From an uncultured Campylobacter sp. (GTDB taxonomy: Bacteria; Campylobacterota; Campylobacteria; Campylobacterales; Campylobacteraceae), in NCBI RefSeq assembly GCF_963526985.1, contig NZ_CAURPW010000018.1, forward strand, positions 1 to 33,456: a DNA stretch of 33,456 nucleotides. The letters are read 5' to 3'. The notes under the pieces were generated by a model that was not told where the DNA came from, did not search any database, and saw only the letters and a program-made list of their open reading frames with translations. The position numbers were made by a program, and so were the translations under genes. Each line of letters starts with the position of its first letter. Position 1 is the first letter of the stretch. This document shows positions 22,551-31,392 of this stretch, in pieces.

Positions 22551-23435
22551 ATGTCAAATTTAAAAGATATAAAACGAAAGATCAAGAGCGTCCAAAATAC
22601 CCAAAAGACGACGCGCGCGATGAAGCTGGTATCTACGGCTAAACTTCGCAAAGCTGAAGAAGCAGCTCGTCACTCTAGGGTTTACGCACTCAAGATCAAC
22701 GAAGTTTTATCTGAAATCGCCTATAAGATCAACCAATATCGCTCCGTAAACGCCGAGAGTAAATTTTTCGACGTTAAGGAGAATATCGAGAAGGTTGATA
22801 TTATATTTGTTACCGCAGACAAGGGGCTTTGCGGCGGTTTTAATATTCAGACTATTAAAACCGTTAGAAATATGATTAACGAATTTAAGGCAAAAAAAGT
22901 AAAGATAAGACTTCGCGCGGTAGGTAAAAAAGGTATAGAATTTTTTAGCTTCCAGGGTATAAATTTGCTTGAGAAATATGTCGGCGTGAGCTCATCTCCT
23001 ACCTATGAGAAAGCTCAAAATATCATAAAAGACGCGATAGACGACTTTATAAGCGGTGCGACTGATAAAGTTATTTTGGTACATAACGGCTACAATAATA
23101 TGATCTCTCAGCAAATTCGCATAAACGATATCGTGCCGGTTGAGCCGCCAAAACTCGTCGAAGTCGAGACGAATTCTTTGATGGAATTTGAGCCGAGCGA
23201 CGACGGTAAAATTTTAAACGAACTACTTACGAAGTATTTCGAGTATAGCATGTATTACGCTTTAGTCGATAGCCTTGCGGCTGAGCACAGCGCTAGAATG
23301 CAGGCGATGGATAACGCGACTAACAACGCTAAAGAGCGCGTCGCACAGCTAAAACTATCGTATAACAAGGCTCGCCAAGAGTCTATCACCACTGAGCTTA
23401 TCGAGATCATCAGTGGCGTCGAATCAATGAAATAA
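22551..23435 (+). CDS. atpG: ATP synthase gamma subunit
   Basis: Gamma is the rotor shaft of F1. The N-terminal helix SNLKDIKRKIKSVQNTQKTT, the motif VTADKGLCGGFN (87-98) and the C-terminal helix (ARMQAMDNATNNAKERVAQL) are all present. The length (294 aa) is typical. It lies 9 nt after atpA and 13 nt before atpD. Confidence 0.97.
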   Translation: MSNLKDIKRKIKSVQNTQKTTRAMKLVSTAKLRKAEEAARHSRVYALKINEVLSEIAYKINQYRSVNAESKFFDVKENIEKVDIIFVTADKGLCGGFNIQTIKTVRNMINEFKAKKVKIRLRAVGKKGIEFFSFQGINLLEKYVGVSSSPTYEKAQNIIKDAIDDFISGATDKVILVHNGYNNMISQQIRINDIVPVEPPKLVEVETNSLMEFEPSDDGKILNELLTKYFEYSMYYALVDSLAAEHSARMQAMDNATNNAKERVAQLKLSYNKARQESITTELIEIISGVESMK

Positions 23436-23448
23436 TTAAGGAGTATGG

Positions 23449-24846
23449 ATGAAAGGTATCATTTCTCAGGTAATGGGTCCGGTAGTCGACGTCGATTTCG
23501 CGGATTATTTACCCAAGATCAACGAAGCCGTCGAAGTAAATTTCGAGGTTGAGGGCAAGCAAAATAGACTTGTGCTAGAGGTTGCCGCGCACCTTGGCGA
23601 TAACCGCGTAAGAACTATCGCTATGGACATGAGCGAAGGCTTAACTAGAGGCCTTGAGGCTACGGCTTTAGGCGCGCCTATTAGCGTTCCTGTCGGCGAA
23701 AAAGTTTTGGGAAGAATTTTTAACGTCGTTGGCGATCTAATCGACGAGGGGGATGGTGTAGAATTTGACAAAAAATGGTCTATTCACCGCGATCCTCCGC
23801 CGTTTGAAGAGCAAAGCACGAAGAGCGAAATTTTTGAAACAGGCATCAAAGTAGTAGACCTTTTGGCTCCTTACGCAAAGGGTGGTAAGGTCGGACTATT
23901 CGGCGGTGCCGGCGTCGGCAAAACGGTTATTATCATGGAGCTTATCCACAACGTTGCATTTAAACACAGCGGTTACTCTGTGTTTGCGGGTGTTGGCGAG
24001 AGAACTCGTGAAGGAAACGACCTTTATCACGAGATGAAAGAAAGTAACGTTTTAGATAAAGTCGCCTTATGCTACGGTCAGATGAATGAGCCGCCGGGGG
24101 CAAGAAACCGCATCGCTCTAACAGGTCTAACAATGGCCGAGTACTTCCGCGACGAGATGGGACTTGACGTTTTGATGTTTATTGATAACATCTTCCGCTT
24201 CTCTCAGTCTGGCGCGGAGATGTCGGCGCTTCTAGGACGTATTCCGTCTGCCGTTGGTTATCAGCCGACTTTGGCGAGCGAAATGGGTAAATTCCAAGAG
24301 AGAATTACGTCGACCAAAAAAGGTTCGATTACATCGGTTCAGGCTGTTTACGTTCCTGCGGACGACCTTACCGACCCGGCTCCTGCAACCGTTTTCGCGC
24401 ACCTTGACGCGACTACCGTTTTAAACAGAGCTATCGCAGAAAAAGGAATTTATCCTGCGGTTGACCCGCTTGATTCGACATCAAGAATGCTCGATCCTCA
24501 AATTTTGGGTGGTGAGCACTATAAAGTAGCTCGCGGTGTACAGGCGGTTTTACAAAAATACAAAGACCTTCAAGATATCATCGCCATCCTTGGCATGGAT
24601 GAGCTTAGCGAAGAAGATAAAGTTACGGTTGATCGCGCTAGAAAGATCGAGAGATTTTTATCTCAGCCGTTCTTTGTTGCAGAGGTGTTTACGGGTAGCC
24701 CCGGTAAATATGTAAGTCTTGAAGAGAATATTGCCGGCTTTAAGGGAATTTTGGAAGGCAAATATGATGATTTGCCGGAAAACGCATTTTATATGGTAGG
24801 AAACATCGACGAAGCGATAGCGAAAGCCGAGAAACTTAAAGCCTAA
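23449..24846 (+). CDS. atpD: ATP synthase beta subunit
   Basis: This is the catalytic subunit of F1. The P-loop GGAGVGKT is at 152-159, the catalytic GERTREGND at about 180-188, and IDNIFRFSQSGAEMSALLGR (the DELSEED-side nucleotide domain) follows. The lever motif reads DELSEED near residue 384. It has 465 aa. The start chosen is the ATG at 23449, with AAGGAG 5 nt upstream; an out-of-frame ATG lies 4 nt earlier. Confidence 0.98.
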   Translation: MKGIISQVMGPVVDVDFADYLPKINEAVEVNFEVEGKQNRLVLEVAAHLGDNRVRTIAMDMSEGLTRGLEATALGAPISVPVGEKVLGRIFNVVGDLIDEGDGVEFDKKWSIHRDPPPFEEQSTKSEIFETGIKVVDLLAPYAKGGKVGLFGGAGVGKTVIIMELIHNVAFKHSGYSVFAGVGERTREGNDLYHEMKESNVLDKVALCYGQMNEPPGARNRIALTGLTMAEYFRDEMGLDVLMFIDNIFRFSQSGAEMSALLGRIPSAVGYQPTLASEMGKFQERITSTKKGSITSVQAVYVPADDLTDPAPATVFAHLDATTVLNRAIAEKGIYPAVDPLDSTSRMLDPQILGGEHYKVARGVQAVLQKYKDLQDIIAILGMDELSEEDKVTVDRARKIERFLSQPFFVAEVFTGSPGKYVSLEENIAGFKGILEGKYDDLPENAFYMVGNIDEAIAKAEKLKA

Positions 24847-24863
24847 ATTTAAAGGAAAAAGTA

Positions 24864-25253
24864 ATGAGTAAATTACATTTAGAAATCGTTACGCCTGAGG
24901 GTTTAGTGTTTTCAAACGATATTAAAAGCGTAGTTTTGCCAGGCAGTGAAGGTGAGTTTGGAGTTTTGCCTGGACATGCTTCGCTTATCTCGCTTTTAAA
25001 GGCCGGCGTTATTGATATCGAAAACGAAGATAAAAGCCATGATGCCGTCGCGATAAACTGGGGATATGCCGAGATAAACGAAGGCAAGGCGACTATCCTT
25101 GCCGACGGCGCCGTTCATGTGTCGGGAAATTCTGAGAGCGAGATAGCAAATTCATTGCAAAAGGCGAAGGATTTAATTGCCGGTATGAGTAGCGAGAACA
25201 ACGCTATGGCTGCTACCGTGGCAAAATTAGACAGCATGGCTCGGGCAAGATAG
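24864..25253 (+). CDS. atpC: ATP synthase epsilon subunit
   Basis: Epsilon is the small central-stalk subunit that can inhibit ATP hydrolysis. The beta-sandwich domain begins KLHLEIVTPEGLVFSNDIKS and includes GSEGEFGVLPGHASLISLLK (31-50). The C-terminal helical hairpin is present (ANSLQKAKDLIAGMSSENNA). It is 129 aa. The stop TAG shares a base with the GTG start of tolQ, so the ATP synthase and Tol genes are physically coupled. Confidence 0.95.
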   Translation: MSKLHLEIVTPEGLVFSNDIKSVVLPGSEGEFGVLPGHASLISLLKAGVIDIENEDKSHDAVAINWGYAEINEGKATILADGAVHVSGNSESEIANSLQKAKDLIAGMSSENNAMAATVAKLDSMARAR

Positions 25254-25834
25254 TGGCTGGACTTGATATTTTTTTAAACTACTTATCTAGAAGTAGTTTT
25301 ATCACTATATTCGTGCTGAGCTGGCTTTCTTTTTATTTTATCATAAGCCTTACTATACTGTTTTCTCGTATGGCAGGGCTTAGATCATGGCAAAAAAAAG
25401 AACAAAATGCTCTTGAGTCGTTATTAATGGGCGGGTCTAAACATGTTTTAAACGAATCCATTTTAAAACGGTTCGTAAGCGGCTCAATATCTAGAGAGAA
25501 GCTCTCGGTCGCCGTTAGTATCGCTGAGCGAAATGCAACTAGTGGCATTACTTGGCTTAGTATAGTTGCCTCTACGTCGCCTTTTATCGGACTTTTTGGC
25601 ACGGTTGTTTCTATCTTGGAGACCTTTTCTCAGCTTGGACAAGGCGGCGGAAATTCATCTCTAAACGTTATAGCTCCCGCCATCAGCGAAGCGCTAGTTG
25701 CAACGGGGGCGGGTATATTTGTAGCAATACCTGCTTATACGTTTAGCTTGCTTATCAAGAGGAAAGCCTACGAGCTTATGGGCGTGATTAAGCGAGAGGT
25801 GGATATTCTCGTAACGCTTAAAGAAGATCAATGA
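25253..25834 (+). CDS. tolQ: TolQ/ExbB-family proton-channel protein
   Basis: This is an ExbB/TolQ/MotA-family inner-membrane protein (193 aa) that forms a pentameric, proton-driven motor with TolR. Three membrane segments lie near 16-38, 100-122 and 145-168. The conserved signatures ASTSPFIGLFGTVVSI (106-121) and ISEALVATGAGIFVAIPAY (144-162) are intact. The GTG start overlaps the atpC stop by one base. Since tolR, tolA, tolB and pal follow, the TolQ role is more likely than ExbB for iron transport, although campylobacter annotations often use exbB. Confidence 0.9.
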   Translation: MAGLDIFLNYLSRSSFITIFVLSWLSFYFIISLTILFSRMAGLRSWQKKEQNALESLLMGGSKHVLNESILKRFVSGSISREKLSVAVSIAERNATSGITWLSIVASTSPFIGLFGTVVSILETFSQLGQGGGNSSLNVIAPAISEALVATGAGIFVAIPAYTFSLLIKRKAYELMGVIKREVDILVTLKEDQ

Positions 25835-26223
25835 TAAATCTTGACGAAACCCCGGAGTTAAACATAACTCCGCTTGTGGATATTATGCTAGTTTTGCTGG
25901 CGATTCTTATGGTTACTACGCCTACTATTGTTTACGATGAACAAATTTTATTGCCGGACGGCTCAAAGACCAAAGCCTCTTCAGCCCAAAAAAAGGATTT
26001 AACCGTTATCGTGGATGCTACAAAAAAGGTTAGGATAGATCAAAGCACTATGGATTTGCGCGAGCTTCCTGATAACATCGTACTCATCGGAGCAAGATAC
26101 GATAAAAATTCGCCCGTTTACATCAAGGCCGATAAAAGTCTCATATATGACGATGTAATGTTTGTTTTAAAAAGCGTAAAAAACGCTGGTTTTACAAAGG
26201 TAGCGCTTCAGACTAATGGATAA
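25831..26223 (+). CDS. tolR: TolR/ExbD-family protein
   Basis: This is the partner of TolQ (130 aa). A single N-terminal membrane helix lies at about 14-32, with the proton-binding aspartate Asp17 in NITPLVDIMLVLLAILMV (11-28). The periplasmic domain follows, ending VFVLKSVKNAGFTKVALQT-like, typical of the family. The ATG overlaps tolQ by 4 nt (ATGA), and the stop overlaps tolA by 8 nt. Confidence 0.93.
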   Translation: MINLDETPELNITPLVDIMLVLLAILMVTTPTIVYDEQILLPDGSKTKASSAQKKDLTVIVDATKKVRIDQSTMDLRELPDNIVLIGARYDKNSPVYIKADKSLIYDDVMFVLKSVKNAGFTKVALQTNG

Positions 26224-27046
26224 ATTTGATCTCAAATTTAACACTTCCGGCTACTTTGTGCTGTCGGCTTTTCTTTATTTTTGCATAATAATCGGTATTT
26301 TTATCAAGCTTACATATTTTAAGGAAGAGCCGAAAAAATATACCGATACCAAAGATGCCTTTATGGATATCATGATAGTCGAGCGCGAACCTGACGTTAC
26401 CGTAAAAGCACCCGAGCCTAAAAAAGAGGTCGTAAAAGAAGAAAAACCCCAGCCTATAAAAAAAGAGGAAGAGGTTAAAAAAGAAGAACCTAAACCTGAT
26501 ACCACTAACAAGCCGCCTGAGCCTGACCCTGTACCGCCAAAACCTGAAGAAAAAAAAGTCGAAGAGCCAAATTTAAAGGATCTGTTCGGCAGTATCGATA
26601 CCTCTAAACTAAAAGAGGACAAGGTTACGAAGAAAAAAGAACAGCCGAAAGAGCCAAGTCGCAAAAAGCCGGAAAAGAGCCAGGTAACTAGTGAGCAAAA
26701 AAAAGCTAGCGACGTTATCAAGAATTTTACTTTGGATCAGGTTGCAAAAACTCCAAAGTCGCAAATGACTGGCGAATACAATGAGTATATTGGGCAAATA
26801 ACTAGAATTTTGGCTAGTAAATGGAATCAATATAAGGCTGGTTCAAATGATAAGGCTGTTGTTTTGATTTCTATAGACCAAAATGGAAATTTCAGCTATG
26901 ATATAAAAAGCTTATCTGGCAATAGTGAGTTTAATGATAAGGTGAGAAATTTTTTACAAGATATGACATTTGAAAAATTTCCTATTCCAAATGATGGGGT
27001 ATTTTCCCATAAGTTTGATCTAGTGGATAAATTAGAAATACAATAA
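26216..27046 (+). CDS. tolA: TolA/TonB-like envelope-spanning protein
   Basis: This 276-aa protein has a short cytoplasmic N-terminus, one membrane helix (about 14-32, YFVLSAFLYFCIIIGIFIK) and a long Lys/Glu/Pro-rich periplasmic linker (about 60-165). A folded C-terminal domain (about 180-276) starts YNEYIGQITRILASKW, which matches TolA/TonB C-terminal domains. The Pro-Lys-Glu repeats are TonB-like, but the gene's place between tolR and tolB argues for TolA. It transmits the TolQR force to Pal and TolB at the outer membrane. It overlaps tolR by 8 nt. Confidence 0.85.
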   Translation: MDKFDLKFNTSGYFVLSAFLYFCIIIGIFIKLTYFKEEPKKYTDTKDAFMDIMIVEREPDVTVKAPEPKKEVVKEEKPQPIKKEEEVKKEEPKPDTTNKPPEPDPVPPKPEEKKVEEPNLKDLFGSIDTSKLKEDKVTKKKEQPKEPSRKKPEKSQVTSEQKKASDVIKNFTLDQVAKTPKSQMTGEYNEYIGQITRILASKWNQYKAGSNDKAVVLISIDQNGNFSYDIKSLSGNSEFNDKVRNFLQDMTFEKFPIPNDGVFSHKFDLVDKLEIQ

Positions 27047-27067
27047 AAAATTTAAGAAGGAAAGTGT

Positions 27068-28342
27068 ATGAAAAAAATCATCATATTGCTTAGTTTCGTT
27101 ATGGGTTTGTTTGCTACTGATGCAACAATATCTATCGTTAACAAAGGCTTAGCTCTACCAAAAATCGTGCTTCAAGACGCCACAACGGCCGTCGGCGATC
27201 AGGCTTTTAAGAGCAAATTTCACAAAATTATGCTGGGAGACCTAAAGGTAAGCTCTGATTTTGAAGTCGTAGACGAGTATGTCGCAAGTAGCTATGAAGG
27301 CGACTCAAATACGAATGTTATGAGCGAAAAGGGCGCACAACTAATTTTTAGATACGCGCTTGAAGGTTCGCCAAATTCGCCTCTTACTTTAAGAGTTAAG
27401 CTTATAAATGCCAAAACGGCAACTACTCAGTACGAGAAAATTTACAATATGAACGACGGAGCAAAGTATCCGTTTATCGCGCATAAAGCGATAGTTGAGC
27501 TTATTAACGAGCTAAAAATGCCCCCTGTTAATTGGATGGAGAAATTTATCATTTTTGCCAAAGGAACAGGCTCAAAACAAAGCGAGATCGTTATAGCCGA
27601 CTACACTTTAACCTATCAAAAAGTGCTTGTACGCGGCGGTTTAAATATATTTCCTAAATGGATAGGAGCCGACCAGAGAGCGTTTTACTACTCTGATTAC
27701 AGCGGTAAAAATTTAGTTCTTTATAGATATGACGTCGCAAGCGGCCAAAAAACTAAAATTTTAGATAGTAAGGGCGGTATGCTCATAGCCTCCGACGTTA
27801 GTCAAAACGGCGATAAAATTTTGCTAACTATGGCACCTCAAGACCAGCCTGATATCTATATATATGATTTAAATTCAAGAAGATTATCGCAGATAACAAA
27901 CTACAGTGGTATCGACGTTAACGGCAATTTCGTAGACGGAGATAGGCGCGTAGTTTTTGTTTCAGATAGGCTCGGCTATCCGAATGTTTTTGCTCAAAAC
28001 GTCGACGGAAGCGGTTTTGAACAGATGGTTTTTCACGGTAAAAATAACAACTCCGTCAGCACTTATCAAAACTATATAGTTTATTCAAGTAGAGAAGACG
28101 GCAAGAGCAGTTTTGGCACGAGAGATTTTAATATCTATATGATTTCTACTCAGACCGATTATATTAGACAGCTTACCGCAAGCGGAAAAAATTTGTATCC
28201 TAGATTTTCTAGCGACGGACAAAGCGTAGTGTTTATAAAAGAGCTCGGCGGGCAGAGTTCTTTAGGCATAATTCGCGTGAACGAGAACAAAAGTTTTCAA
28301 TTTCCATTAAAAATCGGTAAAATTCAGTCGATTGATTGGTAA
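27068..28342 (+). CDS. tolB: Tol-Pal system periplasmic protein TolB
   Basis: TolB is a periplasmic beta-propeller that binds Pal and TolA. It has a signal peptide (MKKIIILLSFVMGLFA, about 1-16), an N-terminal domain (to about 175), and repeats of the six-bladed propeller (for example IFPKWIGADQRAFYYSDYSG, 195-214, and FVDGDRRVVFVSDRLGYPNV). The length (424 aa) is normal. AAGAAGGAAAGTGT gives a good ribosome binding site, 21 nt after tolA. A separate promoter box before pal suggests extra expression of pal. Confidence 0.95.
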   Translation: MKKIIILLSFVMGLFATDATISIVNKGLALPKIVLQDATTAVGDQAFKSKFHKIMLGDLKVSSDFEVVDEYVASSYEGDSNTNVMSEKGAQLIFRYALEGSPNSPLTLRVKLINAKTATTQYEKIYNMNDGAKYPFIAHKAIVELINELKMPPVNWMEKFIIFAKGTGSKQSEIVIADYTLTYQKVLVRGGLNIFPKWIGADQRAFYYSDYSGKNLVLYRYDVASGQKTKILDSKGGMLIASDVSQNGDKILLTMAPQDQPDIYIYDLNSRRLSQITNYSGIDVNGNFVDGDRRVVFVSDRLGYPNVFAQNVDGSGFEQMVFHGKNNNSVSTYQNYIVYSSREDGKSSFGTRDFNIYMISTQTDYIRQLTASGKNLYPRFSSDGQSVVFIKELGGQSSLGIIRVNENKSFQFPLKIGKIQSIDW

Positions 28343-28361
28343 TATTTAGTAAATTTTATGA

Positions 28362-28367
28362 TATAAT
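28362..28367 (+). promoter_or_regulatory. Internal -10 box before pal
   Basis: TATAAT in context TTATGATATAATAGCG lies 29 nt before the pal ATG, within the 54-nt tolB-pal gap. It would allow pal-cpoB to be made at higher levels than tolQRAB. Confidence 0.6.
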
Positions 28368-28396
28368 AGCGATTAAATCTTATAAAAAGGATGAAA

Positions 28397-28915
28397 ATGA
28401 AAAAAGTAGTTTTAGCTTCTGCTGCTGTGGCAGCTTTATTGTTGAGCGGTTGTAGCTCTAAAACCCCTGAAGTTGATATGAGCGCCGATGCTAATCAAAA
28501 CACGAGCGGTATGAACTCAAGCGATAATATGATGAGCGATAGCGAGAGATTACAACAGTTAATCTCAAGCATCGAAGGTCAAGTTCAAACTGTATATTTC
28601 GACTTTGATAAATTTAATATCAAAGGCGATATGCAGCCTGTTATCAATACAAATGCAGGCTTGTTTAATCAAGCGGATGCTCAAAGCCTTTCTGTAAAAG
28701 TAGAAGGTAACTGCGACGAATGGGGTACCGATGAGTACAACTATGCGCTTGGTCTAAAAAGAGCGAAAGCTGCCAAAGACGCTCTAGTAAAACAGGGCGT
28801 TAACGCAGATAGAATAATGGTTGTAAGTTACGGCGAAAGCAATCCCGTTTGCACAGATAAATCAAAGGCTTGCGACGCTCAAAACAGACGAGCTGAATTT
28901 AAAGTTCTTCCATAA
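28397..28915 (+). CDS. pal: Peptidoglycan-associated lipoprotein Pal
   Basis: Pal is an outer-membrane lipoprotein that binds peptidoglycan through an OmpA-type domain. The second ATG (28397) is chosen because AAAAAGG then lies at proper distance; the ATG at 28391 would abut it. The signal peptide ends in LLLSGC, so Cys19 is the lipidated residue of the 172-aa precursor. A low-complexity Asn/Ser/Met linker (20-50) precedes the OmpA-like domain: VYFDFDKFNIKGD, then VEGNCDEWGTDEYNYALGLK and the C-terminal SYGESNPVCTD. Two cysteine residues in the last 30 residues may form a disulfide. Confidence 0.96.
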   Translation: MKKVVLASAAVAALLLSGCSSKTPEVDMSADANQNTSGMNSSDNMMSDSERLQQLISSIEGQVQTVYFDFDKFNIKGDMQPVINTNAGLFNQADAQSLSVKVEGNCDEWGTDEYNYALGLKRAKAAKDALVKQGVNADRIMVVSYGESNPVCTDKSKACDAQNRRAEFKVLP

Positions 28916-28924
28916 TTTAGATTT

Positions 28925-29821
28925 ATGACAAATTTAAAAACTATCGTGGCTCTTTTTGCGGGAGTCACGCTTTCTTATTCTGCTTCTAATGAAATTTCGG
29001 TATTTGATGCTGGAAATTTAGATAGTTCTAGTCCATATGGTTTGACTGATAATGAAAAAACGTTTCTAAAAAACAAACAAAACGTAGAAAATCTAAGTAG
29101 AAATATGGGCGATGTTGAGTCAAATTTGAATGCTATGCAAGAGCGCCTGGAAGGTTTGCAAAGTGTGTTAGACGGGCTAAATTCAAGAATATCTAGGATA
29201 GAAAAAAGACTAAACGATCTTGAAGGAAACGACGGAAATTCTACCGCAAAAAGCGATTTTGAGGAGCTTAAAAAATACGTAGAAGAAAGTCGAAAAATAC
29301 AAGAAGCCAATAATGCTAAAATCACCAAAGCCCTTAAGGATATGGGTGCTTTGATAGATAAGAGCAACGTAGCGCCTACTACCACAAAAAAAAACGATGA
29401 AGACAAACCGGTAGATAGCAATAGCCCGGTCGCCGAGTCGCAAACTCCAAAGACTGATTTTACTAAACAAAAAAATCAAGATGTGGCAAGCGAAGCTAAA
29501 AAGCTATTTGACGCAGGTAAACTCGACGATGCGAAAGCTAGATACGAGTATCTTTTAAGCAAAGATCATAAGCCTGCAATGGCAAATTTTTATCTCGGTG
29601 AGATAGCATACCAGCAAAAAGCCTATAACAACGCTATAAAATACTATCAGCAGAGCATTCAGCTATACGACAAAGCCGACTATACCCCAAAGCTTCTTTA
29701 TCATACGGCTATCAGCTTTGATAAGATAAAAGACACGGCAAGCGCAAATAAATTTTACAAAGCGCTAAAACTAGGCTATCCCGACAGCAAAGAAGCCAAA
29801 GCCGCACCCACTCGAAACTAA
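28925..29821 (+). CDS. cpoB: Cell division coordinator CpoB (YbgF-like)
   Basis: CpoB is a periplasmic TolA partner that coordinates envelope constriction with peptidoglycan synthesis. It has a signal peptide (about 1-20, LKTIVALFAGVTLSYSASNE) and a coiled coil about 50-150 (NLSRNMGDVESNLNAMQERL…). A Thr/Lys/Asp-rich linker follows, then TPR repeats about 185-290 (AKKLFDAGKLDDAKARYEYL). The length (298 aa) is near the family norm. There is no strong ribosome binding site; it lies 9 nt after pal and is probably coupled to it. Confidence 0.9.
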   Translation: MTNLKTIVALFAGVTLSYSASNEISVFDAGNLDSSSPYGLTDNEKTFLKNKQNVENLSRNMGDVESNLNAMQERLEGLQSVLDGLNSRISRIEKRLNDLEGNDGNSTAKSDFEELKKYVEESRKIQEANNAKITKALKDMGALIDKSNVAPTTTKKNDEDKPVDSNSPVAESQTPKTDFTKQKNQDVASEAKKLFDAGKLDDAKARYEYLLSKDHKPAMANFYLGEIAYQQKAYNNAIKYYQQSIQLYDKADYTPKLLYHTAISFDKIKDTASANKFYKALKLGYPDSKEAKAAPTRN

Positions 29822-29844
29822 AACTTTTTTAATAAATTTAACGA

Positions 29845-29850
29845 TATAAT
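29845..29850 (+). promoter_or_regulatory. Putative -10 box of slyD-fabD-mtnN-ttcA
   Basis: TATAAT in context CGATATAATCACG lies 29 nt before the slyD GTG start, after an AT-rich stretch. It separates this group from the Tol-Pal genes. Confidence 0.6.
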
Positions 29851-29879
29851 CACGTTATTTTCATAAATAGGAGAAAAAC

Positions 29880-30461
29880 GTGAAAGAACAAGTTATAGCT
29901 ATGTTTTATGAGCTAAAAGATGCAAAAACGGGCGAAATTTTAGAGTCCAATATGCAAGTAGGGCAAGAGATTTCTTTTTTAACAGGTCACGGTCATATCA
30001 TCGAGAAGTTAGAGGAAGAGGTTCTAAAACTAAACAAAGGCGAAACGAAGGTTATCGTTATCCCGGCTGCGCAAGCTTGCGGCGAGTACGACTCTAGCGC
30101 CGTTCAAATGCTACCTAAAGAGCAATTTGCGGGCATAGAACTAAAAGAGGGTATGGAGCTTTTTGGTCAAGGCGAACACGGCGAGAGCGTACGCGTAATA
30201 GTAAAATCTATTGGCGAGGACGACGTGACGGTTGATTTTAATCACCCTTACGCGGGCAAAGATTTGGAGTTTAAGGTTCAAATTTTCGACAGACGCGATG
30301 CTACCGAAGACGAGATAGCTACGGGCATGGTAGCCGGCGCTCACGCATGCGGATGCGGAGGACACGATCACGACCATCATCACGGTGAGGGCGGCTGCTG
30401 CGGACACGGACACCATGACCACGGTCACCACCACGGCGACGGCGGATGCGGCTGCCACTAA
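29880..30461 (+). CDS. slyD: SlyD-type FKBP peptidyl-prolyl isomerase with His/Cys metal tail
   Basis: SlyD is a prolyl isomerase/chaperone that stores nickel and delivers it to hydrogenase maturation proteins. The FKBP domain with inserted chaperone (IF) loop covers about 1-150 (MKEQVIAMFYELKDAKTGEI; LTGHGHIIEKLEEEV, 34-48; FNHPYAGKDLEFKVQ, 120-134). The tail from about 153 is Gly/His/Cys-rich, with 14 His and 6 Cys in 41 residues, a strong Ni/Zn-binding composition. The start is GTG with TAGGAG 8 nt upstream. In this window a nickel-dependent LarA and its cofactor genes also occur, so SlyD could serve both hydrogenase and the LarA cofactor (inference). Confidence 0.95.
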   Translation: MKEQVIAMFYELKDAKTGEILESNMQVGQEISFLTGHGHIIEKLEEEVLKLNKGETKVIVIPAAQACGEYDSSAVQMLPKEQFAGIELKEGMELFGQGEHGESVRVIVKSIGEDDVTVDFNHPYAGKDLEFKVQIFDRRDATEDEIATGMVAGAHACGCGGHDHDHHHGEGGCCGHGHHDHGHHHGDGGCGCH

Positions 30462-30471
30462 GAGAGCCTAG

Positions 30472-31392
30472 ATGAGAGCAGCGTTTATATTTCCCGGACA
30501 AGGCTCGCAAAGCGTCGGTATGGGTAAGGAGATTTACGAAAATTTCCGCCCGGCCGCCGAGCTTTTGCAAAATGCAAGCGACAGCCTAAAAATCGATTTT
30601 TCAAATCTACTTTTCAACGAAAACGGCCTCATAAACAGGAGCGAATTTACCCAGCCTGCCATCGTTTTAAACTCGCTTATGTGCTATCTCGCGCTAAAGC
30701 AAAGCGTAAATTTAAAGCCTAAATTTGCGCTTGGACACTCTTTGGGCGAGTTTAGCGCGCTTGCGGTTAGCGGCGCGTTTGATTTTGTTGATGCGCTTAG
30801 GATCGTAAATTTGCGCGGTAAATTTATGCAAGAGGACTGCGCGGGCAAAGATGTGACGATGAGCGTTATTTTGGGTCTTAGCGACGAAACGGTAGAGCAA
30901 ATTTGCAAAAACGCTCAGGCAGACGGCCATCAAATTTACGCCGCGAACTACAACTGCGACGGTCAGATCGTGATCGCGGGATTAAAAGAGGACATCGCCA
31001 AATTTGAGTCGGCGTTTAAAGAAGCGGGCGCTAAGCGCGTATTGCCTCTAAATATGTCCGTCATCAGCCACTGCCCGCTTTTAAAGAGTGCTAGCGAGAA
31101 GCTAACGGCGCAGCTAGAGCCAGCGTTGGCCGCTAAATTTGACCCGGTTGTTTCAAATGCATCGGCGAAAGCTTACGGCACGAAAGACGAAGCGCTAAAT
31201 TTGTTAAAAGCCCAGCTCGTTAGTCCCGTTTTATACAAACAAAGCATCAAAAGTATCGAAAACGAGGTCGATATTTTCGTGGAGTTTGGCGGTAGCGTGC
31301 TAAAAGGCATCAACAAAAAAATCACCGAGAAGCCGACTTTTAGCGTCACCGATCTTAGCAGCCTTGAAGAGCTTTTAAAGGAGCTTAAATGA
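30472..31392 (+). CDS. fabD: Malonyl-CoA:ACP transacylase
   Basis: FabD loads malonyl groups onto acyl carrier protein for fatty acid synthesis. The N-terminal PGQGSQSVGMGK (9-20) is present. The nucleophile Ser90 lies in GHSLGEFSAL (88-97), with Arg115 (LRGKFMQ) and His200 (VISHCPLL) at positions matching E. coli Ser92, Arg117 and His201. It has 306 aa. It begins 10 nt after slyD and overlaps mtnN by 4 nt (ATGA), so the four genes from slyD to ttcA are probably one transcript. Confidence 0.97.
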   Translation: MRAAFIFPGQGSQSVGMGKEIYENFRPAAELLQNASDSLKIDFSNLLFNENGLINRSEFTQPAIVLNSLMCYLALKQSVNLKPKFALGHSLGEFSALAVSGAFDFVDALRIVNLRGKFMQEDCAGKDVTMSVILGLSDETVEQICKNAQADGHQIYAANYNCDGQIVIAGLKEDIAKFESAFKEAGAKRVLPLNMSVISHCPLLKSASEKLTAQLEPALAAKFDPVVSNASAKAYGTKDEALNLLKAQLVSPVLYKQSIKSIENEVDIFVEFGGSVLKGINKKITEKPTFSVTDLSSLEELLKELK

